This document shows, in pieces, positions 1 through 6,994 of a DNA stretch of 18,720 bases. The stretch lies in the NCBI GenBank assembly GCA_037439945.1, contig JBBIVA010000073.1:1-18720 (forward strand), in the 5' to 3' direction. Position 1 is the first letter of the stretch; each line of letters starts with the position of its first letter. The stretch is from CALEUX01 sp037439945. Lineage in GTDB: Bacteria; Bacteroidota; Bacteroidia; Bacteroidales; Marinilabiliaceae. Made by a program: the position numbers and the translations under genes. The notes under the pieces were generated by a model that saw nothing but the letters and a program-made list of their open reading frames with translations, had not been told where the DNA came from and did no database searches.

Positions 1-1468
1 GAATTTCTTCTCCGCCTTCTGCTCCAAAGTCGTAAGCATCTAAAAACTCAAACAAGTATTGAAGCGTGGGAATATTGCCCAACCGTTTTTTGCCTTGCTG
101 GTCTTTCAGCACGGTTTGCGAAAAAATCGGAATGGTTTTATCGTCTTTCAGGTTACTGATAAACAAAGTAACCTGCTCAATGTCGGTAGGCTCGAAAAGC
201 GAAGAGTTGAGATAAGGCGTTTTTTCAAATGCCTTTTTCACATCTTCGTTTCGCTCGTCATACTTGCGTGCCAATACCTGAAAAAACAAACTGTTCAGGT
301 CGTCATAATTCTTGATTTTGTCAAGGTTGAGAAACGAAAATGATTTGTCGTCTTTCCCGCTTTGGCGGGACGAGTTGTGATAGGTGATGAGTTGGGCTTC
401 CAACAACTTCAAAAACAAAATGCGGTTTATCCAAGTAATCGAAAGTTCAAGAGCAACATTAAAAAGTCGTTCATGTTGTGTGTTGCCGAATTGGTTTGGT
501 TTTTCAAGTCGGCTAAGTTTATCTAAGCTGTCAAGTTGAATAATCGCATCTTCAAGGATTGTTCCTGTGTTGCGTTCACCTGCTTTGTTTCGTTCAATCA
601 GTTTTTTGCTTCCTTCTTTGGTTTCGGTCAAGCCGATAATGTGCAACAACTCGCTGTAAAAGCGTTTGTCAAGGCTGTTGCTGTCGTTGGTGAACGGTAG
701 TTTTAAAAGATGCTCTGGCGATAAAAGTTTGAATAAAACAATCAGTAAATTATCGTCTGCTTTGTCGGTATTGCGTAATGGTTTTTGAAAGTCCTGAATG
801 TTGAAGTAAGTAAATTCAATTTCAGAAGTAATGCTGTCAATAAATGGCTCGGCAACTTGCTTGTAGAAAAAGTCCGTTTTGGTGTCAGCCAAACGTCCTG
901 CTTCAAAGTCGTTGAATTGCTTTACAAGGTTTTTGTTTTGTGCAAAAAGTCTGTCGAATAGGGTAGCGTCAAAAATGAACCACTCGTTTATGTTGGTCGC
1001 CACCAAATGTTTTACTTCAAGATTTTTGTGTGTAATTCTCTCTCGTAGGTAATACAAAACCAATTCCTGAAATGCTTTTGCATTCAGTTTTTTGGTAGTA
1101 ATCATTTGCTCATCAGTTTGTTTATTTATTTTGGTGTTCGCGAATGCCTGCGGCATTTCTGCTTTGTTGGTCGGTTTTTTCGCTTCGATAATTACTCCAA
1201 CTTTCGAGTTTGCATTTAGTCCGTTATGTATAACAAGGTCGTTTCTGCCTTTGGTATTTATAAAATGATTTTGCTTGTAATAGGTATCTTTTAGAAAGTC
1301 GGAAACTAAGTTTTTATGAAACTCTTCGCTTTCGGTGTCATTTGTCCTGTCGAGAAGTTGGGATAAATTGGTCTTGAAACTTTCGATTTCAGTCCTGTTA
1401 GGTTTTACTTTCAGAAAGGCTTTGTTTAGTGCCTTCCGGGGTTTCAAGATGCGTATTTGCTCACTCAT
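1..1468 (-). CDS. Type IIG restriction-modification enzyme (DUF7149/Eco57I-like), N-terminal part
   Basis: An uninterrupted minus-strand frame of 489 codons starts at the ATG ending at 1468 (MSEQIRILKPRKALNKAF) and runs off the left edge with no stop. The N-terminus matches, from memory, the DUF7149 region of Bacteroidota enzymes that fuse an endonuclease to an adenine methyltransferase. A PD-(D/E)xK-type nuclease core is visible: GRND with Asp77, then VIIEAK with Glu95 and Lys97. A helical region follows (LVLYYLRERI near 137-146). The methyltransferase motifs (GxG and NPPY) would lie further left and cannot be seen. The enzyme would methylate and cut DNA at a specific site. An upstream ATG is in another frame and hits a stop that overlaps the chosen start. 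Two segments look like insertions relative to the family: residues about 106-121 and about 378-386, each at a small palindrome. The family call is fairly secure; completeness and activity are unknown. Confidence 0.85.
   Translation of the reverse strand, partial: MSEQIRILKPRKALNKAFLKVKPNRTEIESFKTNLSQLLDRTNDTESEEFHKNLVSDFLKDTYYKQNHFINTKGRNDLVIHNGLNANSKVGVIIEAKKPTNKAEMPQAFANTKINKQTDEQMITTKKLNAKAFQELVLYYLRERITHKNLEVKHLVATNINEWFIFDATLFDRLFAQNKNLVKQFNDFEAGRLADTKTDFFYKQVAEPFIDSITSEIEFTYFNIQDFQKPLRNTDKADDNLLIVLFKLLSPEHLLKLPFTNDSNSLDKRFYSELLHIIGLTETKEGSKKLIERNKAGERNTGTILEDAIIQLDSLDKLSRLEKPNQFGNTQHERLFNVALELSITWINRILFLKLLEAQLITYHNSSRQSGKDDKSFSFLNLDKIKNYDDLNSLFFQVLARKYDERNEDVKKAFEKTPYLNSSLFEPTDIEQVTLFISNLKDDKTIPIFSQTVLKDQQGKKRLGNIPTLQYLFEFLDAYDFGAEGGEEI
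355..370. repeat. Short palindrome inside the restriction gene
   Basis: TCCCGC-TTTG-GCGGGA forms a perfect 6-bp stem with a 4-base loop. On the coding strand it encodes part of the polar stretch SSRQSGKDD, which breaks an otherwise ordinary helical region. A near copy with a different loop lies at 2061-2076, which suggests a dispersed family. Confidence 0.6.
1104..1157 (-). repeat. Palindrome plus 39-base tail, in-frame in the restriction gene
   Basis: Read on the minus strand, the palindrome AATGCC-GCA-GGCATT (1143-1157) is followed by a 39-base tail that begins CGCGAACAC and ends TGAGCAAAT. The unit at 1455-1507 has the same organisation and the same tail length. It encodes PQAFANTKINKQTDEQ-like sequence between AEM and MITTKK, where I remember family members running straight on. 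It therefore looks like an in-frame insertion. Confidence 0.5.
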
Positions 1469-1507
1469 AAATAAATTTTCATTTGTGTTTGCGAACCGCA
1501 AGCGGTT
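1455..1507 (-). repeat. Palindrome plus 39-base tail at the start of the restriction gene
   Basis: On the minus strand, AACCGC-TT-GCGGTT (1494-1507) is followed by a 39-base tail that begins CGCAAACAC and ends TGAGCAAAT. About two thirds of the tail bases match the tail of the unit at 1104-1157. The tail contains the ATG at 1468 and the first codons of the restriction gene, so the repeat may supply the start or leader. Confidence 0.5.
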
Positions 1508-1812
1508 TCCATTAATCAAAAATCTGTTTAAATGTTAATTAATAATCACAAATATACAATTATCCACTGGTGCGTCGGCAAGAAAACTGCTCTTTTGCAA
1601 GCTGAAGCATCGGCTTGTGTGTTGGGGCTTGCAAATGTGTTGTTTTGTGCGTTGGCTGTTTATTATTTCGTTTTTCTTTTCTCTGTCTTTAAGTAGCAAA
1701 TTGTCTGCTGTGTCGTTGTTTTTTTACATTTGCCCATAACGGTATTATACCCGTAATTTCTGTTATTACTTAAGCCCAATTGGCTTTTTAAAAATTAGTT
1801 TCCAATTTTTTG
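1469..1812. other. Intergenic region, no gene seen
   Basis: No open frame here looks like a protein. The right-hand part (about 1560-1740) is richer in G and T than its surroundings. It contains a 9-bp inverted repeat, TTTGCAAGC at 1594-1602 and GCTTGCAAA at 1627-1635, with AAGC/GCTT inside the loop. Its role is unknown. It could hold the promoter of the restriction gene, but I could not place one. Confidence 0.5.
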
Positions 1813-1825
1813 TTTAATGAAATAT
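1813..1825 (+). repeat. Left 13-bp direct repeat (target duplication)
   Basis: TTTAATGAAATAT, identical to 1957-1969. The copies flank the inverted ends of the small element between them, as expected of a duplicated insertion target. Confidence 0.75.
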
Positions 1826-1826
1826 C

Positions 1827-1958
1827 AATGTCGTTTAGTTAAGCTCTTTTACCCCTAAATCCCCTAAAGGGGACTTTACAAGATGCCCTGGAAATTCCCC
1901 CTTCAGGGGGTTAGGGGGTAGAATTATTAGCAATGAATTTTCTTAACTAAACGACATT
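1827..1958. mobile_element. MITE-like non-autonomous element with 17-bp inverted ends
   Basis: AATGTCGTTTAGTTAAG at 1827-1843 is a perfect inverted match to CTTAACTAAACGACATT at 1942-1958. Inside the ends lies a second, imperfect inverted pair: ACCCCTAAATCCCCTAAAGG near 1851 against CCCCTTCAGGGGGTTAGGGG near 1899. The element is about 132 bp with no coding capacity. It is flanked by 13-bp direct repeats (1813-1825 and 1957-1969) whose right copy overlaps the inverted end by two bases. Long direct repeats of this size are known from IS4-superfamily transposition, so mobilisation by such a transposase encoded elsewhere is plausible. No transposase is in the window. Confidence 0.78.
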
Positions 1959-1969
1959 TAATGAAATAT
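1957..1969 (+). repeat. Right 13-bp direct repeat (target duplication)
   Basis: TTTAATGAAATAT, a perfect copy of 1813-1825. The bases beyond the repeat differ on both sides, so 13 bp is its exact length. Confidence 0.75.
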
Positions 1970-2242
1970 GTTATTTATAAAAACTTTGTGAACTTTATTA
2001 TGAACTAGGGTGATAAAAAACGCAAACACAATAATAACAAATTCAGCAACATGGGTTTTCTCCCGCAATAGTGGGACAAGCTATCCGACCTTAATCAAAA
2101 AATTATTTGCGGATGATATTAGTGAACATGTAATTAACACAAACATTTTTTTTGTTAACCAAATAAAATTTTATAGCCACTGGTAATAATTTTTACCTTC
2201 TGATAGTTAGTGCTTAATGAATAAATAATTTACCTTGTAAAA
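1970..2242. other. Intergenic region, no gene seen
   Basis: The stretch is AT-rich with no convincing coding frame. The only structure I see is the short palindrome at 2061-2076. It separates the mobile element from the terminator of the chemosensory cluster. Confidence 0.5.
2061..2076. repeat. Short palindrome related to 355-370
   Basis: TCCCGC-AATA-GTGGGA forms a 6-bp stem with one G-T pair and a 4-base loop. The arms match those at 355-370 apart from one base, and both are followed by C. It is probably a member of a dispersed palindrome family. Confidence 0.5.
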
Positions 2243-2273
2243 TAGGGCCTGCTGTGTTTGTTAGCAGGCCCTA
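2243..2273 (-). terminator. Rho-independent terminator of the minus-strand cluster
   Basis: TAGGGCCTGCT (2243-2253) and AGCAGGCCCTA (2263-2273) form a perfect 11-bp GC-rich stem with a 9-base loop. Read on the minus strand it is followed by TTTTACAAGG, a short T run. It sits 30 bp past the stop of the last gene and would end transcripts of the small membrane protein and probably of cheB. The plus-strand side lacks a T run. Confidence 0.85.
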
Positions 2274-2303
2274 AGTAAAGAAAATATTAAAATGCAAAAG
2301 TGT

Positions 2304-2660
2304 TTAGTTGGTATATTTTTCTTTTCTAACCCTGATAAAACTTCGGATAAAAAATATTAAAGCAATTAAAGATGCCAGCATCATTATTGAAACCCTTAAA
2401 ATTGCTAATGTATCATTTCTTTCAATTGCCCCTGCCATTGGCATATATAAACCTATGGCAATTAATAATGTAAGCACCACTGCCAAATGTGAAAGAGTTT
2501 TATTCTGTTTTTTAAGTGATGGATTTAAAACAAGGAGCAATATCCCAAAACCAACGGGGATTAAGGCGGTAACTGAAGGCGATTCGGCTGCAATATATCC
2601 CCATAAACCCAACAGCACAAGAATAACTGCATTTAAAAGGCTAATTTTATATGTTTGCAT
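2304..2660 (-). CDS. Small integral membrane protein of unknown function, four predicted helices
   Basis: The gene encodes 118 residues. Hydrophobic segments sit near residues 8-24, 30-46, 58-77 and 86-106, giving four probable membrane helices. Short charged loops (SLKKQNK and IERND) separate them, and the tail is basic (RVRKEKYTN). I recognise it only as a type of uncharacterised membrane protein seen in Bacteroidota and assign no function. It is the last gene before the terminator at 2243-2273 and starts 118 bp past the cheB stop. It could therefore be read through from cheRB, but a role in chemosensing is not shown. An open frame on the opposite strand (2308-2673) is a shadow. The start is the ATG ending at 2660; no Shine-Dalgarno sequence is evident. 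Confidence 0.75.
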   Translation of the reverse strand: MQTYKISLLNAVILVLLGLWGYIAAESPSVTALIPVGFGILLLVLNPSLKKQNKTLSHLAVVLTLLIAIGLYMPMAGAIERNDTLAILRVSIMMLASLIALIFFIRSFIRVRKEKYTN

Positions 2661-2778
2661 TTTTTTTAATTAAGTAAAACAATTTAAACTAAACCACCAA
2701 TTTGATTTTTGGTTTAATCCATTTACTAAAAAAATAAATTGTAAATACTTTATAGCTGCAACAAATAACCCTGACTAA

Positions 2779-3876
2779 TTACTCGTGACTGTGTTCAATT
2801 GTTTTATTGATAACAAAACCTGCAATTTGATCAAGTGATAATACTTTATCAACTGCTTCCAGTTTTATGGCTTCATGTGGCATACCAAATACCACGCACG
2901 ATTTTTCGTCCTGGGCAATGGTAAACGCCCCGGCGTTTTTCATCTCCAATAATCCTTTGGCACCATCGGCCCCCATTCCGGTCATAATTACACCTACTGC
3001 ATTGGCCCCGGCGTTAATTGCAACAGACCGGAATAACACATCAACGCTTGGTCTGTGCCTGTTTACGAGTGGGCCATCGGTTACTTCAACATAGTACCGG
3101 GCCCCGCTTCGTTTAACCAGCATATGTTTGTTACCGGGTGCAATTAATGCTCTTCCCCTTATTATTGTGTCATTGTTTTCCGCTTCCTTTACTGTTATTG
3201 CACAAATTTGGTTCAACCTATTGGCAAATGACCGTGTAAACTCCTCAGGCATGTGTTGAACAATTACTATACCCGAACTATTGGCCGGCATGCTTTGCAG
3301 AAAAACTGCCAGGGCTTCAGTACCACCTGTTGATGCTCCCAGTGCAACAATTTTTTCGGTGGTTTTAATCATGCTCCTGCTGTGCTTAAAAGAAGGGATT
3401 ACAACATCGGCAGAGTATTTGGGCTCAACTTTAACAGGTTCCACAGCAGGCTTTTTTCTATTTAAACGTGCCTGCGCGGCAGCTTTAATTGCATCACAAA
3501 TTCTGATGCCCGACTCTTCAAAAAATATTTTGGTATCCATTTTTGGCTTGGTAATAATTTCAACGGCCCCAAGTTCCAAGGCCCTTAACCCGGTGGCGGT
3601 GCCTTTTTCAGTTAAACTTGATATTATTACCACAGGTATAGGATGCTGATTCATAATCCTGCGCAGAAATGTTAAACCATCCATTCTGGGCATTTCAACA
3701 TCGAGAGTTATAACATCGGGTATTTCATTAAGCATTTTGCGGGCTGCAACAAAAGGGTCAGATGCCACCGCCATAAGCTCAAGGTCTTTGTCTGATTCAA
3801 TTACAGTTGCCAATGTTTGACGGACCAAAGCCGAATCGTCAACCACCAAAACCTTTATTTTTTTGTTTGCTGCCAA
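2779..3876 (-). CDS. cheB: Chemotaxis response regulator protein-glutamate methylesterase CheB
   Basis: The gene encodes 365 residues, a normal CheB length. The receiver domain (about 7-120) has the acidic pair Asp13-Asp14, phospho-acceptor Asp59 in TLDVEMPRMDG and Lys110 in ITKPK. A linker of about 45 residues follows. The methylesterase domain (about 175-360) has the catalytic triad: Ser182 in GASTGGTEA, His208 in VQHMPEEFT and Asp304 in GMGADGAKG. CheB removes methyl groups from, and deamidates, receptor glutamate sites when phosphorylated by CheA, giving negative feedback. It lies 83 bp after cheR and they form the adaptation pair. All key residues are present, so it should be active. The start MAANKKIKVLVVDDS puts the first receiver strand where expected. 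Confidence 0.96.
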   Translation of the reverse strand: MAANKKIKVLVVDDSALVRQTLATVIESDKDLELMAVASDPFVAARKMLNEIPDVITLDVEMPRMDGLTFLRRIMNQHPIPVVIISSLTEKGTATGLRALELGAVEIITKPKMDTKIFFEESGIRICDAIKAAAQARLNRKKPAVEPVKVEPKYSADVVIPSFKHSRSMIKTTEKIVALGASTGGTEALAVFLQSMPANSSGIVIVQHMPEEFTRSFANRLNQICAITVKEAENNDTIIRGRALIAPGNKHMLVKRSGARYYVEVTDGPLVNRHRPSVDVLFRSVAINAGANAVGVIMTGMGADGAKGLLEMKNAGAFTIAQDEKSCVVFGMPHEAIKLEAVDKVLSLDQIAGFVINKTIEHSHE

Positions 3877-3959
3877 TTTTTTTATTATTAAATCAATTTT
3901 TTATTACCCCAATTAACTAATTTAATTCAAAATAATATCCTTGTTAAAATTTACCCCTT

Positions 3960-4817
3960 CTATATTTTTTGAAATATTGTAGGCTTAATATTTTTAAGTG
4001 GTAAATCCATTCCTATTAATGATTCGGAATGGCCATGAAACAGGTAACCTCCCGGTTTTAAATAATTACAAAGCTTCTGAACAACTTTTTCCTGTGTACT
4101 ACGGTCGAAATATATCAATACATTCCTACAAAAAATAGCATCAAATTTTTCAGCAATGCAATAATTATCATCCATAAAGTTTAACCTGGCAAACCTTGTT
4201 TTTTGCCTTATTTCGGGTACAACCCTACAGGTTTTAAGGGCCTGGTCCTTACACATCATAAAATATTTTCTTATTAACGCCTGATTTACACCCGGATGTA
4301 GTCTGCTTTCAGCATAAACACCTTTTGTTGCCAAATCTAATATGGCAGTAGAAATATCGGTACCAAAAATGCTAAAATCGAATTCCCTGTTTTTCTGAGA
4401 AAACTCACTCAGCACAATTGCCAGGGTATAAACTTCTTCACCACTTGAACATCCGGCGCTCCAAATCTTATATTGTAAAGAACTATTCTTTTTTAAATAA
4501 TCACTAAGCACTACATCAGTAAGATAATTAAAATGAAAAGGTTCACGAAAAAAGTCTGTTTTATTTGTACTAATAACATCCAGTACATGTAATATTTCTG
4601 TTCCTGAACCTTTCGGGCTAAAAACAAAATTTACATATTCCGAAAAGGATGTCATATTTAATGCCTTTAACCTTTTTTTGATCCTGGCTTCGGCCATCAC
4701 CTTTTTTGATGCAGGCATTTTTATTCCCGAGAGCCTGTAAATTAGTGACCCAAGGCGTTCAAAATCTGAATCGGATAATTTTGCCCTGTAAATTTCACTC
4801 AAATTTTGAATTATCAT
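3960..4817 (-). CDS. cheR: Chemoreceptor glutamate methyltransferase CheR
   Basis: The gene encodes 285 residues, the usual length. The N-terminal all-helical domain (about 12-75) has the basic helix EARIKKRLKAL that in CheR contacts receptors. The catalytic domain begins at TNKTDFFREPFHF (84-96) and contains the SAM-binding loop AGCSSGEEVYTLA (121-133), FGTDIS (151-156), FCRNVLIYFD (229-238) and the end motif GHSESL (262-267). It transfers methyl groups from S-adenosylmethionine to receptor glutamates. No TPR or other fused domain is present. The receptor upstream has no CheR-binding pentapeptide at its C-terminus, so methylation would rely on direct binding. A hairpin at 4859-4890 separates it from the receptor gene, so cheR may be read through at reduced level or have its own promoter. 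Confidence 0.96.
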   Translation of the reverse strand: MIIQNLSEIYRAKLSDSDFERLGSLIYRLSGIKMPASKKVMAEARIKKRLKALNMTSFSEYVNFVFSPKGSGTEILHVLDVISTNKTDFFREPFHFNYLTDVVLSDYLKKNSSLQYKIWSAGCSSGEEVYTLAIVLSEFSQKNREFDFSIFGTDISTAILDLATKGVYAESRLHPGVNQALIRKYFMMCKDQALKTCRVVPEIRQKTRFARLNFMDDNYCIAEKFDAIFCRNVLIYFDRSTQEKVVQKLCNYLKPGGYLFHGHSESLIGMDLPLKNIKPTIFQKI

Positions 4818-4858
4818 AATATCAACAAATTAAATCTCCACGTAAAGTATTTAAAACA

Positions 4859-4890
4859 ATAACCCAAAACTTTTAATTGTTTTGGGTTAT
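4859..4890 (-). terminator. Hairpin terminator or attenuator between receptor gene and cheR
   Basis: ATAACCCAAAAC (4859-4870) and GTTTTGGGTTAT (4879-4890) form a perfect 12-bp stem with an 8-base loop. On the minus strand it is followed by TGTTTTAAA. It lies about 20 bp past the receptor stop and about 40 bp before the cheR start. This is the position expected of a terminator that ends, or partly attenuates, the regulator-cheA-cheW-receptor transcript. Confidence 0.75.
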
Positions 4891-4911
4891 CATATTATTC
4901 AATCGCCATGG

Positions 4912-6972
4912 TTAATATCTTAAATAATCATCATCACTTACTTCGTTCAATTTATAATCAACCCCTTTTACATCTTCATTATCTCTTTTTTTAAAATTCG
5001 GGGTTGCTACTTTCTTATAATTTGGAACCTGTTTCTTAATTTTTTTTGATTTTATTTTGTTATATTTTTTATCAGATTCGATTTCAAAATAAGAAATTAC
5101 CCCCTTCATTTGCTCGGCCTGGCTTGACAACTCTTCGGAGCTTGATGCCATTTCTTCAGAAGCGGCAGCATTTTGCTGAATAACCTGGTTCAACTGTTGA
5201 ATGGCATTATTAACCTGATCGGCACCTGAATTTTGTTCCATACTTGCAGCAGCAATTTCCTGTACCAACCGTGCAGTGCGTTCAATCTCGGGCACAATTT
5301 CTGCGAGTTGTTTACTGGCTTCCTCAGCCACCTGAACACCGTTTACCGATAAAACATCAATTTCTTCGGCTGCAATCTGGCTTCTTTCGGCCAGTTTTCT
5401 AACTTCTTCTGCAACCACAGCAAATCCTTTGCCTTGTTCGCCTGCCCTTGCTGCTTCAACTGCTGCATTTAACGCAAGCATATTTGTTTGAAAAGCAATA
5501 TCGCCAATAATTGAAACCTTGGCAGCTATTTCTTTCATTGATTTAACAGCAATACTTGTACTTTCGTTACCCCTTCGTATTCCTTCAACAGCCTGAATGG
5601 CAATTTTTTCAGTTTGAAGTGCATTATCGGTGTTTTGCTGAATATTGGCTGCCATTTCTTCCATTGATGATGAAATTTCTTCTGCCGATGATGCCTGTTC
5701 GCTTGCGCCCTGTGATAATTGTTGGGATGTACCACTAAGTTCCTGGCTGGCACTTGTAATATTTTCTGCCCCACGGCTAACATCACCGATAATTTCGCGT
5801 AACTGTTCCACCATTTGTTGAAGTGACCTGGCAAGATGTCCAATTTCATCCTTTTGTTCAAGCAATGCTTCGTCTGCCTCAACTGTAAGGTCACCTGCCG
5901 CAACTGTTTCAGCCAATGATACCCCTTTGTTAATTCCACCAATAATTATCCGAGAAATAACAATGCTCAGGAATATTGCAATTGCCATACCTGCCAGTAT
6001 TGCAATTATCATCATTGAGTTGCTGGCAATTATTGTAACAGAACCCCTTGCAGCTTCTTCCTGAGCAATTTTAACATTTATATCAACCAACTTCCTGATT
6101 GTTGATTGAACTATTTCAAGATATTTGTATGCATCAACCATCTGTATTTTTTCCATTATGGCATAATACTCGGTGGCTTTAAGTGCTTCGCTGTTAATTA
6201 TTTCAAAATACTTAAAAACTTCCTGGGCTGCAGGTCCCATTTGTTGAACATATATATTCTGGGCCCCGGCACGGTTCCCCTTCCTTAGCATCTCCATAGC
6301 ATCATGCACCGACCGGTGAAACCTGTTATGGTGCTCCCTCATATTAGTAATACTGGAGTTAACAATTCCGTTTGTTGTTTGCACTGTAGGTATCCAACGC
6401 CCCAGGTTACATGCTGTATGGTCTGTACCCCCATCAAAGGGCACCCCGATCCTTATTGCATGAACTACTTTACTCTCAAGTATATAATGATCCTTTTCAA
6501 ACCTTTCAAGATTCTTTAAAAACTCCATGGGGTAATGAATATCCAATTGTACGAGTTTGTTTAATTGCTCTTCAAACTTTCCGTTCACATCTCGCCATTC
6601 TTTAACCACCTCTCTAAATTGCTGCCATAAAACCTTTTCCTCATCGGATAATTCATGTTTCTCAAATTCAGTCATACTCGCATTGTATGATGCACGGGCA
6701 TCGGCAATTGCCTTTACCTGGGTTTCACGTAGCTCTTTTGATAGATTTGGGTTTAGCAGTGTCCGGAATGCCACCACCAGGCTAACAAGGCTTCTTTCAA
6801 TAGTTTTAAGGTGAATTACCGAAGGAAGTCTAACTTCGGCAACATCGTTAAAATAGCCCCCAACATTCCGAAGGCCAAGGAGACCAACTATACCAATAAT
6901 CAGGGTCATTACAGTTATAGAAGAAAAACCTACTATAATTTTTTGTCCAATTTTTAGATCTCTAAATTTCAT
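4912..6972 (-). CDS. Transmembrane methyl-accepting chemotaxis protein with periplasmic CZB-like sensor
   Basis: The gene encodes 686 residues. Membrane helix 1 spans about 12-34 and helix 2 about 312-338. The periplasmic region between them (about 35-310) is helical and resembles a four-helix-bundle sensor. It carries a CZB-like zinc-binding pattern: His171, then DHTACNLGRW with His185 and Cys188, then EHHNRFH with His214, His215 and His219. A HAMP domain follows (about 340-395). The signalling domain has the hairpin tip IAFQTNMLALNAAVEAARAG (492-511). Glu/Gln-rich stretches near 420-445 and 600-620 are candidate methylation sites. The basic, polar tail (635-686) has no CheR-tethering pentapeptide. 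Signals would pass to CheA through CheW, encoded just upstream. In the family CZB domains bind zinc and are linked to redox or hypochlorite sensing, usually in the cytoplasm; the ligand here is unknown. Confidence 0.95.
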   Translation of the reverse strand: MKFRDLKIGQKIIVGFSSITVMTLIIGIVGLLGLRNVGGYFNDVAEVRLPSVIHLKTIERSLVSLVVAFRTLLNPNLSKELRETQVKAIADARASYNASMTEFEKHELSDEEKVLWQQFREVVKEWRDVNGKFEEQLNKLVQLDIHYPMEFLKNLERFEKDHYILESKVVHAIRIGVPFDGGTDHTACNLGRWIPTVQTTNGIVNSSITNMREHHNRFHRSVHDAMEMLRKGNRAGAQNIYVQQMGPAAQEVFKYFEIINSEALKATEYYAIMEKIQMVDAYKYLEIVQSTIRKLVDINVKIAQEEAARGSVTIIASNSMMIIAILAGMAIAIFLSIVISRIIIGGINKGVSLAETVAAGDLTVEADEALLEQKDEIGHLARSLQQMVEQLREIIGDVSRGAENITSASQELSGTSQQLSQGASEQASSAEEISSSMEEMAANIQQNTDNALQTEKIAIQAVEGIRRGNESTSIAVKSMKEIAAKVSIIGDIAFQTNMLALNAAVEAARAGEQGKGFAVVAEEVRKLAERSQIAAEEIDVLSVNGVQVAEEASKQLAEIVPEIERTARLVQEIAAASMEQNSGADQVNNAIQQLNQVIQQNAAASEEMASSSEELSSQAEQMKGVISYFEIESDKKYNKIKSKKIKKQVPNYKKVATPNFKKRDNEDVKGVDYKLNEVSDDDYLRY

Positions 6973-6980
6973 TGCTGATT

Positions 6981-6985
6981 CCTCC
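6981..6985 (-). promoter_or_regulatory. Strong Shine-Dalgarno site of the receptor gene
   Basis: GGAGG on the minus strand lies 8 bases before the ATG ending at 6972. Most genes in this window lack such a site, so it supports this start and suggests efficient translation of the receptor. It falls in the 22-bp gap after the cheW stop. Confidence 0.65.
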
Positions 6986-6994
6986 GTATTTATT

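Noticed and set aside
1594..1635. 9-bp inverted repeat (TTTGCAAGC/GCTTGCAAA) with a nested AAGC/GCTT, considered as an integron attC-like site together with CCCATAACGG near 1733
   Set aside because: The conserved core boxes (RYYYAAC and GTTRRRY) are not met, and there is no integrase or cassette gene nearby. It is left as an unexplained inverted repeat.
2308..2673. 121-codon plus-strand frame opposite the small membrane protein
   Set aside because: It is antisense to a better minus-strand gene that has a clear four-helix pattern and sits directly before a minus-strand terminator.
5535..5942. 135-codon open frame on the minus strand within the receptor gene
   Set aside because: It is in an alternative frame of the chemoreceptor signalling domain, with low-complexity composition and no recognisable family.
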